Of a DNA stretch of 64,000 nucleotides, positions 29,326 to 41,582 are shown in pieces. The translations under genes and the position numbers were made by a program. The stretch's first letter is position 1; the number at the start of each line of letters is the position of its first letter. The DNA comes from Larimichthys crocea (taxonomy: Eukaryota > Chordata > Actinopteri > Sciaenidae), in the NCBI RefSeq assembly GCF_000972845.2, contig NC_040018.1, forward strand, positions 7,168,761 through 7,232,760, in the 5' to 3' direction. Below the pieces are notes generated by a model that was not told the origin of the DNA, searched no databases, and saw only the letters and a list, made by a program, of their open reading frames with translations.

Positions 29326-31489
29326 CACATGGCTAACTAAAAATAAAATCATGTATTGAAACACAGAGAGCAGAACCTGACAGGCACTAACTGTAGCTGC
29401 TTTAAGGGTTCTTTTTGCTTTCCAGCCTGCAGTTGCTCATCCATCTGTTCACTGTGGATGGGATGTGATACGACTCCCAGCACTACTTCTCTGTTTACCC
29501 TGCTACAGAACATTTGTGGCAGCCTTAACATTACTGTGTTACTCCTGTTAATATACCTGTTAGTGTGTACGTGTGCCCACACATGTCTGTCTCACTATTA
29601 AAGCCCCATCACTGTATGTCAGCAATTTAAGTCTGCGAGAATGATTGGGGATTTATGTTTTTATGAGTTCTACATTGTGATACTAATTACCTCGTTCACT
29701 GGCTCTCTATGAGTTGTGCGCTTTGGAGTGTGTGATCTGCACTGCAAGAAAAAACCCCAGTGTTAACAAGCCTTTAGGACTCATATCCAACATTGAAATC
29801 ATATCTGAACCAAGTTAAAAACTGTCAGTGGGTAAGATAATTAAACTTAAGTTTTTAATTTAAACAGCATTTAAAAAAAGCAGCAGGGAGACCAAATGTT
29901 ACTGTAAAACAGCAGGTGTAATGTGCTTCATGTGAGAAAAAATACATATTGTGGTACTTTATTTCTGAGACAGCATACAGTACACTATTGGAAACATCAA
30001 CAGTGTGCTTATAATTCCATAAAATCTCATTAATTTACAATGTGTACATTGGGTGATAGTGGATGTTGGGGGTTCTGAAATAGTCTCATAGACCTATGAT
30101 ATGATACCACAGGTCCAAAGAGTGGATTAGGTGAATTGTTTCATTTTTTTTAAAAACAATGTTTTTTTGCGTGCCTTTGTGTCTGTTCACATGTACAAAT
30201 AAAGGTAAGTTTATTGGTCATAAGACAGCCCTACAGTCAAACAAGAATGGCAATATTGGACGAGTCTGCAAAACTCTAATGACATCCAATGGAAATATTT
30301 TTAAAGACAAATAAACTATTGTTAATTATGTAATTAAGGTGTCTAAACCTTCAAACCACTTTGTCATCTTTATGTCGGGTATTAGGTATTGTTGTTGATC
30401 AGTTCATGTTCAAATTCAAAGAGAGAGAGAATCAAACAGGCATATATGGACTAAAAAGGAGGTGAGGCTGATCATTTAGAAAGATTCATTCAACAATATA
30501 TCGCAATCAGGATATGAATAAACTAAGGCTACTAAAATTATTTGTTTGAGGTTGGGAAAATAATCTGAGTCTGAAGATAATTCCTATCAAGATGGGGCAG
30601 TATACTGCACTATTGTATTATCATACCATAGTATGACATAGTACTGGACTGTGTTTTAATATGGCACGAATGTTATGTCTCCAACAAGCTGAAAAGACAC
30701 AGTTTTGTTAAGCCCTGTCAAGCTGCAGGCCAACAGGCTGTTTCATCAGCTGGATAGAAATGAAAATCACAGCTGGAGCACAAATAAAACCTGATGTTCA
30801 CTGTCATCATGGACAGACAGGGGCAGGCACAGCACTCAGTGAGGCACTGGGTCAGAGCAAGATAGAGATATTTAACTGCAGGTTGGAGAGAGAAGACTTC
30901 CATTAGCGTGTGTTATCACAATGCAGAGCAACTGTGCAGATAAAAAGTCCTGCTTCTGTACATTCTCATCATTTTAGCTCAGGCTTAAAAGATCACGTTC
31001 AAGAGCCAAGTCTAAGTCCATACATCACACAGTACTGTTGAGAGAAATCTGCAAGTTCTATTCAAATCATAAATCTATAACTGGAATCATTAATTTATCT
31101 TCCCGGTTTTAAAAGTGGCTGACCCAGCCTCACCATTAAGTGCAGCTGAAACTGTAATACTGAGGATGAACAAGTTCCTCTAATATTTAAGTACTTTATT
31201 TATATCAGTTTTGGCCCTGGGGCATGATGACAATACTTACTTCATTAGCATTCAATCACTGGCGGCACCTTCCTTTTCATTTGTCAGTTCAAAGTCCAGT
31301 GTTCATTCTTTTTTAACTCCTCTGACAACCAAGGACCCCATATCTGTGTCTGTCTTTTAACTTTAATATCTCCACTGCAGGGTGTGAACAACCTTACTAC
31401 ATATCTGAATATGGACCTCTATTTATTATATTATCTATATTTTAATAATGACGCAACATCCATAAACTAACAGGTTTTAAATCATGTTG
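29326..31489. other. Intergenic DNA, nothing recognised
   Basis: AT-rich sequence without exon-like frames, tandem repeats or element ends that I can identify. Confidence 0.5.
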
Positions 31490-32010
31490 ATGCTACACTG
31501 ATTTCTAATCAGGTGAATGGTGTCTCTGTTATTTGCACGTCTGTTCTCACACTAACTTTGAGCTCTGAGTATGATCGCCAGAGAGAAGTGATTTTAGTAA
31601 ACATGGATCATATTTTATGGAGAAAAAGAGAACTGAAAACTGTGGCTGCTGTTAGCCGCTGTTAGCTCAGTTTGTTAGCTGCTGTTAGCCGCTGTTAGCT
31701 CAGTTTGTTATCTGCTGTTATCTGCTGTTAGCTCAGTTTGTTAGCTGTTATTAGCTAATGTTAGCTCAGTTTGTTAGCTGCAGTTAGCTGCTGTTAGCTC
31801 AGTTTGTTAGCTGCAGTGGGCAATGTAACCGTGCTCAGCAGCCTCTATGGACATAAAGAAAGTGGAGAAGAGAGTGAAGAGGATGTTGACCGAGGAAACC
31901 AAGAAGAAGAGAAAAGGAGAGAGTGAGCGAGCAAAGGCCACCAGACAAGAGTAAATCTGGGACTGACTTTTAGTGGTTGGCGAGTTTGGTGAAATAAAAG
32001 GCTGAAAGAG
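31490..32010 (-). repeat. Dispersed repeat, inverse of 20685-21090, with internal minisatellite
   Basis: It contains CTACACTGATTTCTAATCAG near the left and GACTTTTAGTGGTTGGCGAG with GGTGAAATAAAAGGCTGAAA near the right. These are the reverse complement of pieces in the block at 20.7-21.1 kb. The copy has been expanded by the GTTAGCT minisatellite at 31648-31813. Confidence 0.5.
31648..31813 (+). repeat. GTTAGCTGCTGTTAGC minisatellite
   Basis: Tandem variants of TGCTGTTAGCTCAGTTTGTTA, nested with shorter GCTGTTAGCC units, run for about 165 bp. Confidence 0.9.
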
Positions 32011-32340
32011 CATTGACACAGTAGGATTACATTCAGAAACTGGGAAACACTAAAATACACATTTCTATACATTGTTGCTTTTAGAAAATGGGGAGTTGTA
32101 TACTCATCAACCACCATAACTGTAGTCTGAGATGCAAAATCTCCAGAGATAACTCTGATTTCTAGATCTTTTTTCTTGTTGTAGCCTGGCTGCACTTAAA
32201 CTGAAATGTAGTGTACAGTGTAAATGTGTATATACTATATACCAGGGGTAGTCAATTCTGATTTCAGGAGATCTGGATGTTCAGGTCTGCAGCGTCATCA
32301 TGTTTAAGTTTAGTTATACATTATCTAATTATTTTATAAT

Positions 32341-32530
32341 ACCGTATTTTCCGGACTATAGAGCGCACCTGGATATAAGCTGTACCCACTAAGTTTAAAA
32401 AAATAAAATAAATTTACATATATAAGCCGCACCAGACTATAAGCCGCCGATATCCAGGTTGAGAAATGAGATATTTACCGGATACACAGAAAGATTTTGT
32501 ATTGTAAATGTTTATTTATATACCTGAACT
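32341..32530 (+). mobile_element. Fragment of ACCGTATTTTCCGGACTATA repeat
   Basis: It starts ACCGTATTTTCCGGACTATA and repeats ATAAGCCGC-type motifs (TATAAGCCGCACCAG, TATAAGCCGCCGAT). This matches the left end of a transposon family with high copy number in fish. No matching right end was found, so it is probably truncated. Confidence 0.6.
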
Positions 32531-33188
32531 GATTATTGCCGGTGCCGTCTCCAATGTCTCACCATGGATTCATTAACGCCAAGCTTGCAGCTTGCAGCTC
32601 GATGGCCTTCAACTTAAAAGCTGCATCATATCATCAAATGGTGCCAAATTGCATCTTCCACCCCAAATGTCTAACTTCCTGTTCATATGGCACCATGGCG
32701 TCCAGAGGCTTTTGTGTGAATCTGGGCATGACGGAGGCGTGTAGCGAATTTTGGCCGCCTACGCAAAAGTATCCCCAATGGCAGGGGGGTTTTGAAAATT
32801 TGTGGGTGGCGCTGGTCAGGATAGGACAATGTATCCACAAGTTATAAGCAACTTTGTGTTATGTGGCGAGTAGTGGCGAGGTTCTGAAAATTTGTGGGTG
32901 CCATTTAGCTCCGCCCACACACGATACCCTTCACATATGTACGAGGTCGTCAGGGTGGACGTGTGTGCCAAGTTTCATGACCGTGCGATGATGAAAAGGT
33001 GTTCAAACCGCAAACGCCATCACACGACTTTCGCCACCTGGCTACGCCCACACTATGAGGTGGCGTCTTTGTTTTCACCAGGACCAGCATCACCAAGTCC
33101 TGAAGCCCTACATGAGCCAACTTGATGATACTGCAGCGATCCAGATAGGCGTGACACCTTGACATGTGAAGCATGACATTTCCAATCA

Positions 33189-33202
33189 CCAGCAGGTGGC
33201 GC
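33189..33202 (+). promoter_or_regulatory. CTCF core motif, exact consensus (TE-borne)
   Basis: CCAGCAGGTGGCGC matches CCASYAGRKGGCRS at all 14 positions. It lies in the first of two 275-bp modules of the repeat. Occupancy is not known. Confidence 0.5.
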
Positions 33203-33463
33203 TATAGGTGAGTGTGAGTATGAGCATATGTACGCATTCAGGCCGTGTCCAGCTATTTGTGTTTTGTGGCGAGTTGTAGCGAGACCTCGAACTTTGAAGG
33301 GTCATCACGGCTACACTGTTTAGACGTTTGGAAAAGTTGTCTATAACTTTTGTTCCCCCATGGCTGAAGAGTAACCTGGCCAAGTTTGAAGCTGTTACCA
33401 ATAAATCTGTAGGACTAGGTTGATCATATGCGAGGTGTGGAAACAAGTTGACGTTTCCAACCA

Positions 33464-33477
33464 CCAGCAGGTGGCGC
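33464..33477 (+). promoter_or_regulatory. CTCF core motif, exact consensus (TE-borne, second copy)
   Basis: The same 14-mer as at 33189 (CCAGCAGGTGGCGC), same orientation, 275 bp downstream, in the second module of the repeat. Confidence 0.5.
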
Positions 33478-34207
33478 TATAGGTGAGTGTCACTATGGGC
33501 ATATGTGCGCGTTCAGGCCGTGTCCACATGACGTTTGGTCAGGATAGGACAACATATTTTGTGGCGAGTAGTGGCAAGTCCTCGAACTTTGAGGCATCAC
33601 CACGGCCACGCCGTTCACACAGGGAAAGTGTTCAATAATTTTTAATCCCCCATGGTTTAAGAGTAACCTGGGCAAGTTTGAAGCCGTTAGCATTTAATCT
33701 GTAGGACGACTTCGGTCATATGCGAGGTGTGGAAAAATGGCACCAAAACGCAACTTCCACCCAAAATGGCCGACTTCCTGTGCACCTGGCACCATGACAA
33801 AAGCATTTTTGTGCCCGTTTATTTGCCGTTTTTGAAAATTTGTAGGGGGCGCCATTTTGCGACGCCAATGCACGCGACCGCCAAATTATCTAATTTTTTC
33901 ACAGGCATGACGCACCGGCAAAAATCTGTGACTTTTCACAACGTTACGGGCACGTAATTCATCCCAGAAGACAGAAAAGAAGTAAAATGAAAATTATAAC
34001 ATGGAAAAATTCCTTCAGTTCCAATAGGTCCTTGCACTGCTGTCGGTGCTTGGGCCCTAATAATAATAATAAGTTATCAGCTGATTTGGCTGCAATCTTC
34101 TGGATTAAGTCAGTTTTCAGTGTTTAGCACACGCCATGGCACACTGACTCACAGTTTGACCTCTTTTCTCTCTTCCCTCACTCCTTTATATTTTTCCCTC
34201 GGTCACT

Positions 34208-34384
34208 CACTGCTACTCAGTGAAGGCCCGCCCTACCCTGCCTGTGATTGGCTGACATTCTTGCCCAGACCTTGATCAATCTCAGTCCTCATGCCTAAAC
34301 CCAACCAACTCGACTCCATGAAGGCAACGAAGACCGGCCAATCAGAGACAGGTAGGATGTCCCTTTCGCTGAGTAGCGGGTCAT
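34208..34384 (+). mobile_element. MITE-like inverted-repeat element
   Basis: CTGCTACTCAGTGAAGGC ... CCTGTGATTGG at the left pairs with CCAATCAGAGACAGG ... CGCTGAGTAGCGG at the right. The inverted ends are about 40 bp and imperfect. The interior GACCTTGATCAATCTCAGTC belongs to a repeat seen widely in fish. I could not define a TSD with certainty. The GATTGG/CCAAT pairs are part of the inverted ends, not evidence of a promoter. Confidence 0.55.
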
Positions 34385-34412
34385 ATGTTGCTTCCAGCTC
34401 TGGGTCCGGACT

Positions 34413-34760
34413 TGTCACAGGCGGTCCCTGCTCTGCCTACTCCAGCCTCCCAGTTTCCCGCCTTGTGTTTGTCACGCCCTTAATTACCTTTACCTGTGTA
34501 TTTAAACCCATTGTTTCCCCTTCCCCAGTGCCAGATTGTCAGTGTACCATGTGTCCTACTCTCCAGCGTTTTTCTAGTTTTCGGTTTTGACCTTTGCCTG
34601 TTTTTGGACCCTGCTTTTGCCTTATCCCTTTGGATTGTTTGCCCACCTTACCTGACTGATCTCCCATGTACCGAACCTCTGATTGTGATTAAAGACTGGT
34701 TACCTCCTGTATCTGCCTCCCGAGTCCTGCAGTTGAGTCCTGTGTCCGTGCCTTGTAACA
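34413..34760 (+). mobile_element. Solo LTR, 348 bp, exact 5-bp TSD
   Basis: It starts TGTCACAGGCGG and ends TGCCTTGTAACA. It is flanked by GGACT at 34408-34412 and 34761-34765. A TATTTAAACCC promoter-like box (34499-34509) lies in the first third and GATTAAAGAC near the 3' end. The layout fits a Gypsy-type LTR. No internal coding region remains. Confidence 0.85.
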
Positions 34761-34765
34761 GGACT

Positions 34766-36704
34766 ATGGTCCGACTATTAGTGACCTGTGCTATATACTA
34801 TAAAACTAATCATTCAAGGCCTATAAGTGGGGATGCACTGACATAATATGCTCATTTGGACACACAATAAGTGTGCACCCCTTTTAGACCGATGATCATG
34901 TGTCCTGTGCTCCCAAGGTGGTTTAGCCACCCAGTATGAATATCAGGTGTTGTTTTCATATTACTCTGTCTATGCAAATAACTCAAGCATGAGCTTTGAA
35001 GGTGCTGGTTGGTTTATTTTAGAACCAGCTCTTTCCCCTTGCTTTCAGTCTTTATGCTAGGCTAACCACATCCTGACTCCAGATCTGTACTTCATTCACA
35101 GACAGTAGATTGATTTCAATATTCTCAGGAAGAAAAGAAAATCAAGCACTTCCTGTAACTTTGTTTTTTCTTGCAGAAGCTTTGATCAAAGCCGTCTATC
35201 ACTGTAAAACAAAAGACTATAGAAAGTGAAACAAAAGCACCCTGTACTGCTGAATCTGGGTTTGTTTACCAGTGAATTACAGCCACCTCTTCTCTGTTCC
35301 ACGTCCCACCACCCTGTTTTCCTCCTGTAACTCTGCCTGGTATGGAAATGCATTTCTGTTTGAGAAAATCGATTTGGGGATATTCCAGCCCAGAGAAAGT
35401 CCCTCTTACCATTTATCATCCACGCAGCTGAGCATGAGAGTGCAATAAGGAAAACAAATCAGAAGATGAAGGTGGGGTATAGGTTTTAGATAACTGCAAA
35501 TAAAGATAATAAGTAGGAGCATATTTTTGATTGGTAGCATTACTTTATTGCATAAATTGAATTTCAAATGTTTTTCTAAGTGAGTAAGGAAGTAAGGAAA
35601 GTAATATTACACTGCTGAGAGCTGATACTTGATCTCTTTCCTGAATCCCACTCACACTGCCTACCTCTTCACTCTTCAGCCTTCCTGTTGAGTGGACCCC
35701 ATCTTTAATTTCCCTCATCTGCAGGAGCTTTGAGGAGTCATGTCCCCTCAGCAGAGAAAAATCAAGATATTACTAAACTAAGATAAGAGAACATAAGGTA
35801 AAAAACAAAACAATACAATCTAATTACTGTAGATGTTAAAATGTACAATGAGAAATATATGAAAATAAGGATAGAGAGGCACTACATATATGTAAGGGTA
35901 CCTGTCCAGGGATGGGTGAGGTATAACATAAACATCGTTGTCAAGTCCTCAAGAGATAGACTGCTGAACATGATGGGACAGGATGGAGCTGTATCTAACT
36001 TCAGGGTGAACAAATGCCAACAAAACAACCCCAGTTTAACTAGGAAGGCAACAAACAGAACCTGAAGAAACATTTGTCTCCCTTTGGCAAATGAAAAGGA
36101 TGCAGCAGAGGACAGTCACTATAGGGAGTAAGCATAACGTCACCTCAAGGTTTCTGTGGAGCAGTTTTGAAGCTCAGAATATGTGACTGTGGTGCTACCA
36201 CCTTGTTTGTCCTGCAACTTTGCCTCTTGGGTAATCTAAAAATTGGCAAAGCCATGGATCATCAGCGAAATGCAATAGCCAAGTTTCAACAAGCAGGTGG
36301 AGAATGCTATATAATGTCAAGATTTAGAACTGAATCAATCAACAACAGTACTAAATACCCATATACACTGGTTTTCATATGAAACAAATTGTTTGAGGGT
36401 TTAGTTATACTTTAAACATATTTCCAATACAGTTAGACATTAGTATTAACTTAATAAATCTACACAGATAAAGAAATTATAACATTACAACCCATAATAA
36501 AGTGCAATAAAGTTGAAAGATACAGGAAGAAAAAGCACTAAACCAACTAATTCCAGATTAATTAGTTATCCTACATGTGCTCATTTGGATCAGCTGGGTG
36601 TTGGTTGGTTACTTCCACTCTTAGGAAAAACGTTTCTTAAAACCAGTGAAAGGAACATCGGCCCATCATCAACCAATCACGCACTGGAGCTCCTCATAGA
36701 ATTT
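34766..36704. other. Intergenic DNA, nothing recognised
   Basis: I find no exon-like frame or named repeat. Open frames of 60-75 codons are within chance expectation for this length. Confidence 0.5.
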
Positions 36705-36895
36705 CCAACTGAGCAATCATAAAGTTGGTCAGAAGAGTCGCCCAAGAGCCAAGCACCAAAAAGAGCTCCAGAAAGACCTGGAAGCAGCACGGTCATCACA
36801 GAGAAGACAATGTGTAATGTAGTCCATGCACAATCTCACAAGAAGACTCCATTACTGCAGAAAAAGGCAAGCTTGTTTGAGGTTACGCATGATAT
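36705..36895 (+). pseudogene. Tc1-like transposase relic
   Basis: Translation in shifting frames gives EPSTKKELQKDLEAA, then VVTEK/TISN-like and PRKTPLL.KK-like pieces. In the DNA these are AAGAGCTCCAGAAAGACCTG, CATCACAGAGAAGACAATG and AAGACTCCATTACTGCAGAA. The order matches the N-terminal part of fish Tc1 transposases after the first helix-turn-helix. Frameshifts and stops show it is dead. No inverted ends are visible. Confidence 0.6.
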
Positions 36896-39125
36896 TTGTA
36901 AATGTTGGATTATTGGGAGAATGTAGCGACTCACCATGTTTACAACAGAAGTGCAAGATGGCCGCATGTCAATACATCCAGGATGTATTGTATATACAGT
37001 AGGAGGAAATGTGTTGGATGAGACAGTCTCAGACAGGGTGCGGTGTATGGTTGCACATGAAAATCAATAGAGAATGGGTTACATGTAGTGAAACAGCAAC
37101 CTGCCCTCAGTTTATCAGCAGTTATGTTACTGATAAACACCTTCTATTGTTGTGTGTGTGTGCATCATTAACACTATTGATTTTAGATACGATAGCTTGT
37201 GTGTACAGTAGGCCACCTAAACCAAACCTGCTACAGTTTCATTACAGCAGGCATGTGTGTGTGTGTGTCAGCAGAGTGGACCTCGGTCCCAGCCCATTAG
37301 AGCAGCTATCAGCCTCAACAGTAACAGATGGTGCTGACTGCCCCATTCAGCCCATTTGTTACTGAGAGAAATAAACAGATAAATAAAAAACATCACTACA
37401 CTGAAGCCTGCGAGACCAAAACAATGTTTAAAGGCGTTCAGAGGCTACTTGGAGGGGTGTGAGTGTGTGTGTGTGGGCAGCAGGATAATGGCTCGATGGA
37501 GCGTCCAAAACTCGGAGCAGACATTCGAAATATAGCCTGATGATTACAGTGAACTGAGCGGCTGTAATGGAGGCAGTCATATATGAGATTTATGTCCTTC
37601 TGTTTAAAGTGATTAAAGTGATTTTTTTACAATCTTTTGCTGATTTTTAATGTCACCATGTGGAGAACATGGCACATGCCTGCTCTCTGCTGTAGGTGCC
37701 TAAAAGCCTGTCGTCACTCTCAACTGCGGTTTCTCTCAGTGACACCTTACACAGAAATGTTAGATTCACTTTGTGCATCAGCACTTATACTCCTGCTGTG
37801 TAGCTTACTGTCCAGCAAGCTATTCATCTATACTGCTGTTCTCTCCCGAACATATCTGTGTGAGCTATGCTGACATGTACTAGAAATCTTCTAAAAATAG
37901 ACTATTACTGTGTGTTCAAAGAGAACGTCATGCAAATTTTAAAGACAGTGCCTTGCATGCAAAGTCAATGGAAAGATGTGTTTAGTGACAAATTTGCCTA
38001 GGCAAACACAACCTGACAACTGAAGTCAGCAAAAACACACCTGACCTTTTGAAACGACATCATAAATGTAGAGAGACAAGTAAAAAGCAGAGACACTGGA
38101 GGAAATGACAGAAAGAACTGGAGTTACTTTAGAGTTCTGAGTTCAGTCAGAGGCCGAGCCGAACGCAGACATATATGCACACTTGTGCAAAATGTTGGCG
38201 CATCCATTTCTAACATTTGCTGTTTGTGGGGAATGAACATGGACTGCACAAATGGTCCAGCTGTCTGTCTGAATCAGAGACGTATTAATAAAATGGTCAT
38301 AGTCCTGACACACAAGAGAGCTGTTGTGTAGCTCACTCTGGGACTTAAGAAACATCGATTTGATTTTGAAAACCAGCAAGTCAAGTGGCCGTTTGAGGAA
38401 CTGCAGTTGTTGGCAATCCTTTTGATTTTTTGTCCTCTCACGCCTCCTCTAATGCCAACAGCAGGTCAAACTTCTTACCTGTCCTATGAAATAGAACATT
38501 TAATTGATGGATTGACACCAACTTTTGTACGTCTAGCTAAAACCTATTGACTTTGGTGATCTCCATTTTATTCTAATGCGTGTAATCAGGGGTCATATAT
38601 TTCTCAGTGTACAAAAGAGAGGAACCTGATCAGGAATCAGGAAGATGCAGGTTTGACTTGAGCACCAAGACACTGTGCTCAAACGACAGTCATAACAATA
38701 TTGTTGGCAGCATGTGAGTTCATTATTTCAGAGTATCAAGTTGTTGAGCAGCCAGCCTCCATGTCTCTACCTGTTTGGGTTATTTGCTTTAACAAAGGTG
38801 ACCCTGGAGAATTACCAGTATGATGAAGCTGGTTATTACCTGTCTATGAAGTGTAGCTTGCTAACGATCCTGTGGGACTGATGATATTTGGTGTTTTATC
38901 AGTGATCTGATTTTCTGAAATGGACCTGCTCCAGAACACCATGCAGCAGAAACAAAACACACTCATTACAGTGTGCGTGTTAAGATACAAACAGGCACAG
39001 CCTCTCTCTTTTTCTTTTCTTTTTTTTCTCTTCGATGTCTGACTGGAGATTTTACATCTGAGTGCCACCATGAGGTTGAAAATTGGGGATTTGAGTGAAT
39101 TGTGCCATTATGGATATCAAAAATG
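36896..39125. other. Intergenic DNA, nothing recognised
   Basis: Short GT tracts only (near 37150, 37255 and 37460). No supported gene. Confidence 0.5.
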
Positions 39126-40024
39126 GCTCACAGGAGGATTCTGTGGTGGCCCTGAAGTGCAAAACACAACAGCAAATCGAATAACACAACAGCAAATCGA
39201 ATAACACAACAGCAAATTCAAAAACACATTATCAAATCGAATAACACATTAACAAATTCAAAACGGAAAGGGTAGGTACCCTCAGGTGACATTAATCGTC
39301 GCTGATTGGACTGGTGGTCCTTTGAACCGTAAAGACATGGCTTACATGTTTTCAAAATATGAGCGCTGTTAGTGGCAATGTACGCGCTGCTAATAAAGAA
39401 TATTTTGATGCCTGACATAGATATGACGTGCATCAAAATATTCTTTAATAGCAGCGCGTACAATTCATGATGCCCGAGGGTACCTACCATTTCCCTTTTG
39501 AATTTGCTATTGTGTTATATGATTTTCTGTTGTGTTTTTGAATTTGCTGTTGTGTTTTGCACTTCAGGGCCACCGTAGGATTCACAATGCAGACTCAGAG
39601 ACAAAAGTGATGGTTCAAAAAAGGTTTCACTAGACAAGCCAGGAAAACACTAATACAGGCAACAATACAAATCCGTGAGGCAAAAATCATGGTAAGAAAA
39701 ACACGCTAGAGGTCAAAGATCAGGTACTCAAAAACAAGAATGCAAGACAAAGAGAAAAGATCAGGTACTCAAAAACAAGAATGCAAGACAAAGAGACGCT
39801 GGGACGCTGTACAAGACAAGACGAACTGGCGACGAACAAAGGGAGCACAGAGACCTAATAGAGGGAAAAGGAGAGGAGAAACAATCAGGCACAGGTGAAA
39901 CACATGAGGGAGGCAGGTAATCAGGGAGCAGGGATGACACACAGGGAAGGTGGAGACCTGAAAGACAAGACAAGAGGATAACAGAATCTACTGAGACACT
40001 CAAACTCAACAATAGGACATGACA
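39126..40024 (-). mobile_element. Solo LTR (minus strand) split by foldback element
   Basis: On the minus strand it begins TGTCATGTCCTATTG (end at 40024), contains CTGTGTGTCATCCCTGCTCC and TTCACCTGTGCCTGATTG, and runs through CTCTGAGTCTGCATTGTG. It resumes beyond the foldback element as GAATCCTCCTGTGAG. The far boundary near 39126 is diverged and no TSD is clear. An internal 42-bp direct duplication lies at about 39711-39794. Internal genes are absent. Confidence 0.6.
39142..39577 (-). mobile_element. Foldback MITE, copy 2, exact 6-bp TSD
   Basis: Same family as 2933-3486 but inverted. The ends are TGTGGTGGCCCTGAAGTGC and GCACTTCAGGGCCACCGTA, with TSD GGATTC at 39136-39141 and 39578-39583. 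The satellite arms are shorter (about four units on the left). The inner hairpin (about 39380-39461) begins GTACGCGCTGCTAATAAAG and carries small mismatches. It sits inside a solo LTR. Confidence 0.88.
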
Positions 40025-41577
40025 GCTTAAGATGGGTGAATACTGTACATATATATTTAAAAACACCCAGAAATGGATTATATGAATAAACAGATGCAGA
40101 TGAGACGAGAGGGCAGAGTCAGTGTGGGGAGTTGCTTGTAAAATGAATGAATAAATCTTTGTTTGTTTGTTTTGGGTCATTCATTCAGTCATTTTACACA
40201 CAGTGGAGGATTTCATAAGAGACATACAAAGTGAAGAGAAAGCTGCAGACATGGTTGAACAAAGCTGTAGAGTTCTTGAAAGTTGGGCTGTTTATGTGGA
40301 GCAATGCTGACTCTGAAGGTTAATTACTCTAACCTTTCCACCTTTCTCTTCCACCTCCCCTTATTTCTCCCTCGTCTTTCTCCCCCGCTCACTTCATTTT
40401 ATCCTGCTGACTTTGTAGCCGCGCAGAACCAGCTGGAATCAAACCTGACAGGATAGACAGGCCTCCTCCTTGTGTCCTCTGTCCTTTCCATCTTTGTCTA
40501 ATATTCGGCTTCTTTTTCTTCTTCACCACCGCCTCCTCTTCCTCCTCCCTTGAACCATCATTTGCAACCCCTCCATCCCTTTGCCTGTCGTTTATTTGTT
40601 TACCTCCTCTCTTTTCTCTCCGTCCAGACTGACTCAGTCTCCCAGAGAGCAATAACATCTGTGTGTATATATATGTGTATGTGTGTGTGTACTTACCATG
40701 AATTAGTCACAATGCTCTTTATTACTCCATCTCAGCGCAGCTCTAAAGTGCTGCAATTACTGCACTGTTCAGTGGGAATCTCAGCCCCCCCCCCACCCCC
40801 TATTGTTCTTTATAACAGAAAATATTGGCAGCATCGTGTGAAAAACTCACATCTTTGTTTTGGATGGAGACCAACTAACTGATGCAAGACTGCATTAGAA
40901 GATAAGAGCAAAGGTTTTAGAACCCTGAGCCAAAGATAGAGCTTGAAAACGACTTACAGGATGTCAGGAATGGATGTGAATCCATACTGTATACTTTAGT
41001 ATATTTTATGGTAAGTGAGGATGACAGATATACAATGATTATGACTTTGACATGAAAGGGCGGGGTTGTGTTGTTAGTTGTGTTGTTAGGCTACTAAGGC
41101 AGTCTGTGTAGGTGGTGAACAGGTGGGTGTGGAGATCAGGTGATTGAAACTATGAACAGACTAGGAAAACAGCTGGCTGCATGAAAAATGACGGCATCTG
41201 GAATAAACATATTGCTCACCTGTAATCTTTGGAAAAGAAGCACATGTTGAAATGCTGAAAATGATTTCAGTTTCAGCAGCTTAGTATTGTGCACACTGAC
41301 TCACTGTCACTCTCAAACCGACATTTTTCTCAGACCAAATGCAAAAGAAAAGACTTTTTGTGTTTCTATCCATTGCTGTTATGCAAATATACAGTAAGGA
41401 GTTGGTTGGTTGAGATATACAAAACAGTTGGTAGTGCTAATTCTCCAGTTGGCTGACATTCAATCATTACAGAAGAGGGGGGTGCAATGAGATGATGTAA
41501 TTGTTGTTGTTTTTTAGATTTTTTTCAGTGCAGTATTTGAATGTTCATATTAGAGTAACAGCTTTCCCTGTCATGAC
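40025..41577. other. Intergenic DNA, nothing recognised
   Basis: CT-rich section at 40330-40630 and a poly-C run near 40787-40800; no supported gene. Confidence 0.5.
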
Positions 41578-41582
41578 AAGTC

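Larger units (their letters stand above)
32575..34075 (+). mobile_element. Teleost repeat with tandem 275-bp units and (TAA)n tail
   Basis: This 1.5-kb repeat has internally repeated modules (GCAGGTGGCGCTATAGGTGA, GCGAGTAGTGGCGAG, TTGAAAATTTGTGGGTGGCG, GGCCAAGTTTGAAGC). It ends in CTGTCGGTGCTTGGGCCCTA then (ATA)n at 34060-34074. The module containing GGTGGCGCTATAGG occurs twice, 275 bp apart. The tail suggests LINE-type mobilisation on the + strand. The family is very common in fish; its class is uncertain to me. No intact protein. Confidence 0.65.

Noticed and set aside
33001..33700. Open frames of 66-92 codons with similar sequences (e.g. ASNLARLL / ASNLPRLL)
   Set aside because: Their similarity reflects the 275-bp tandem modules of a repeat, read on the minus strand, not a protein family.
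34208..34384. Possible promoter with paired CCAAT/ATTGG boxes
   Set aside because: The boxes are the two halves of an inverted repeat in a MITE-like element; no gene follows.
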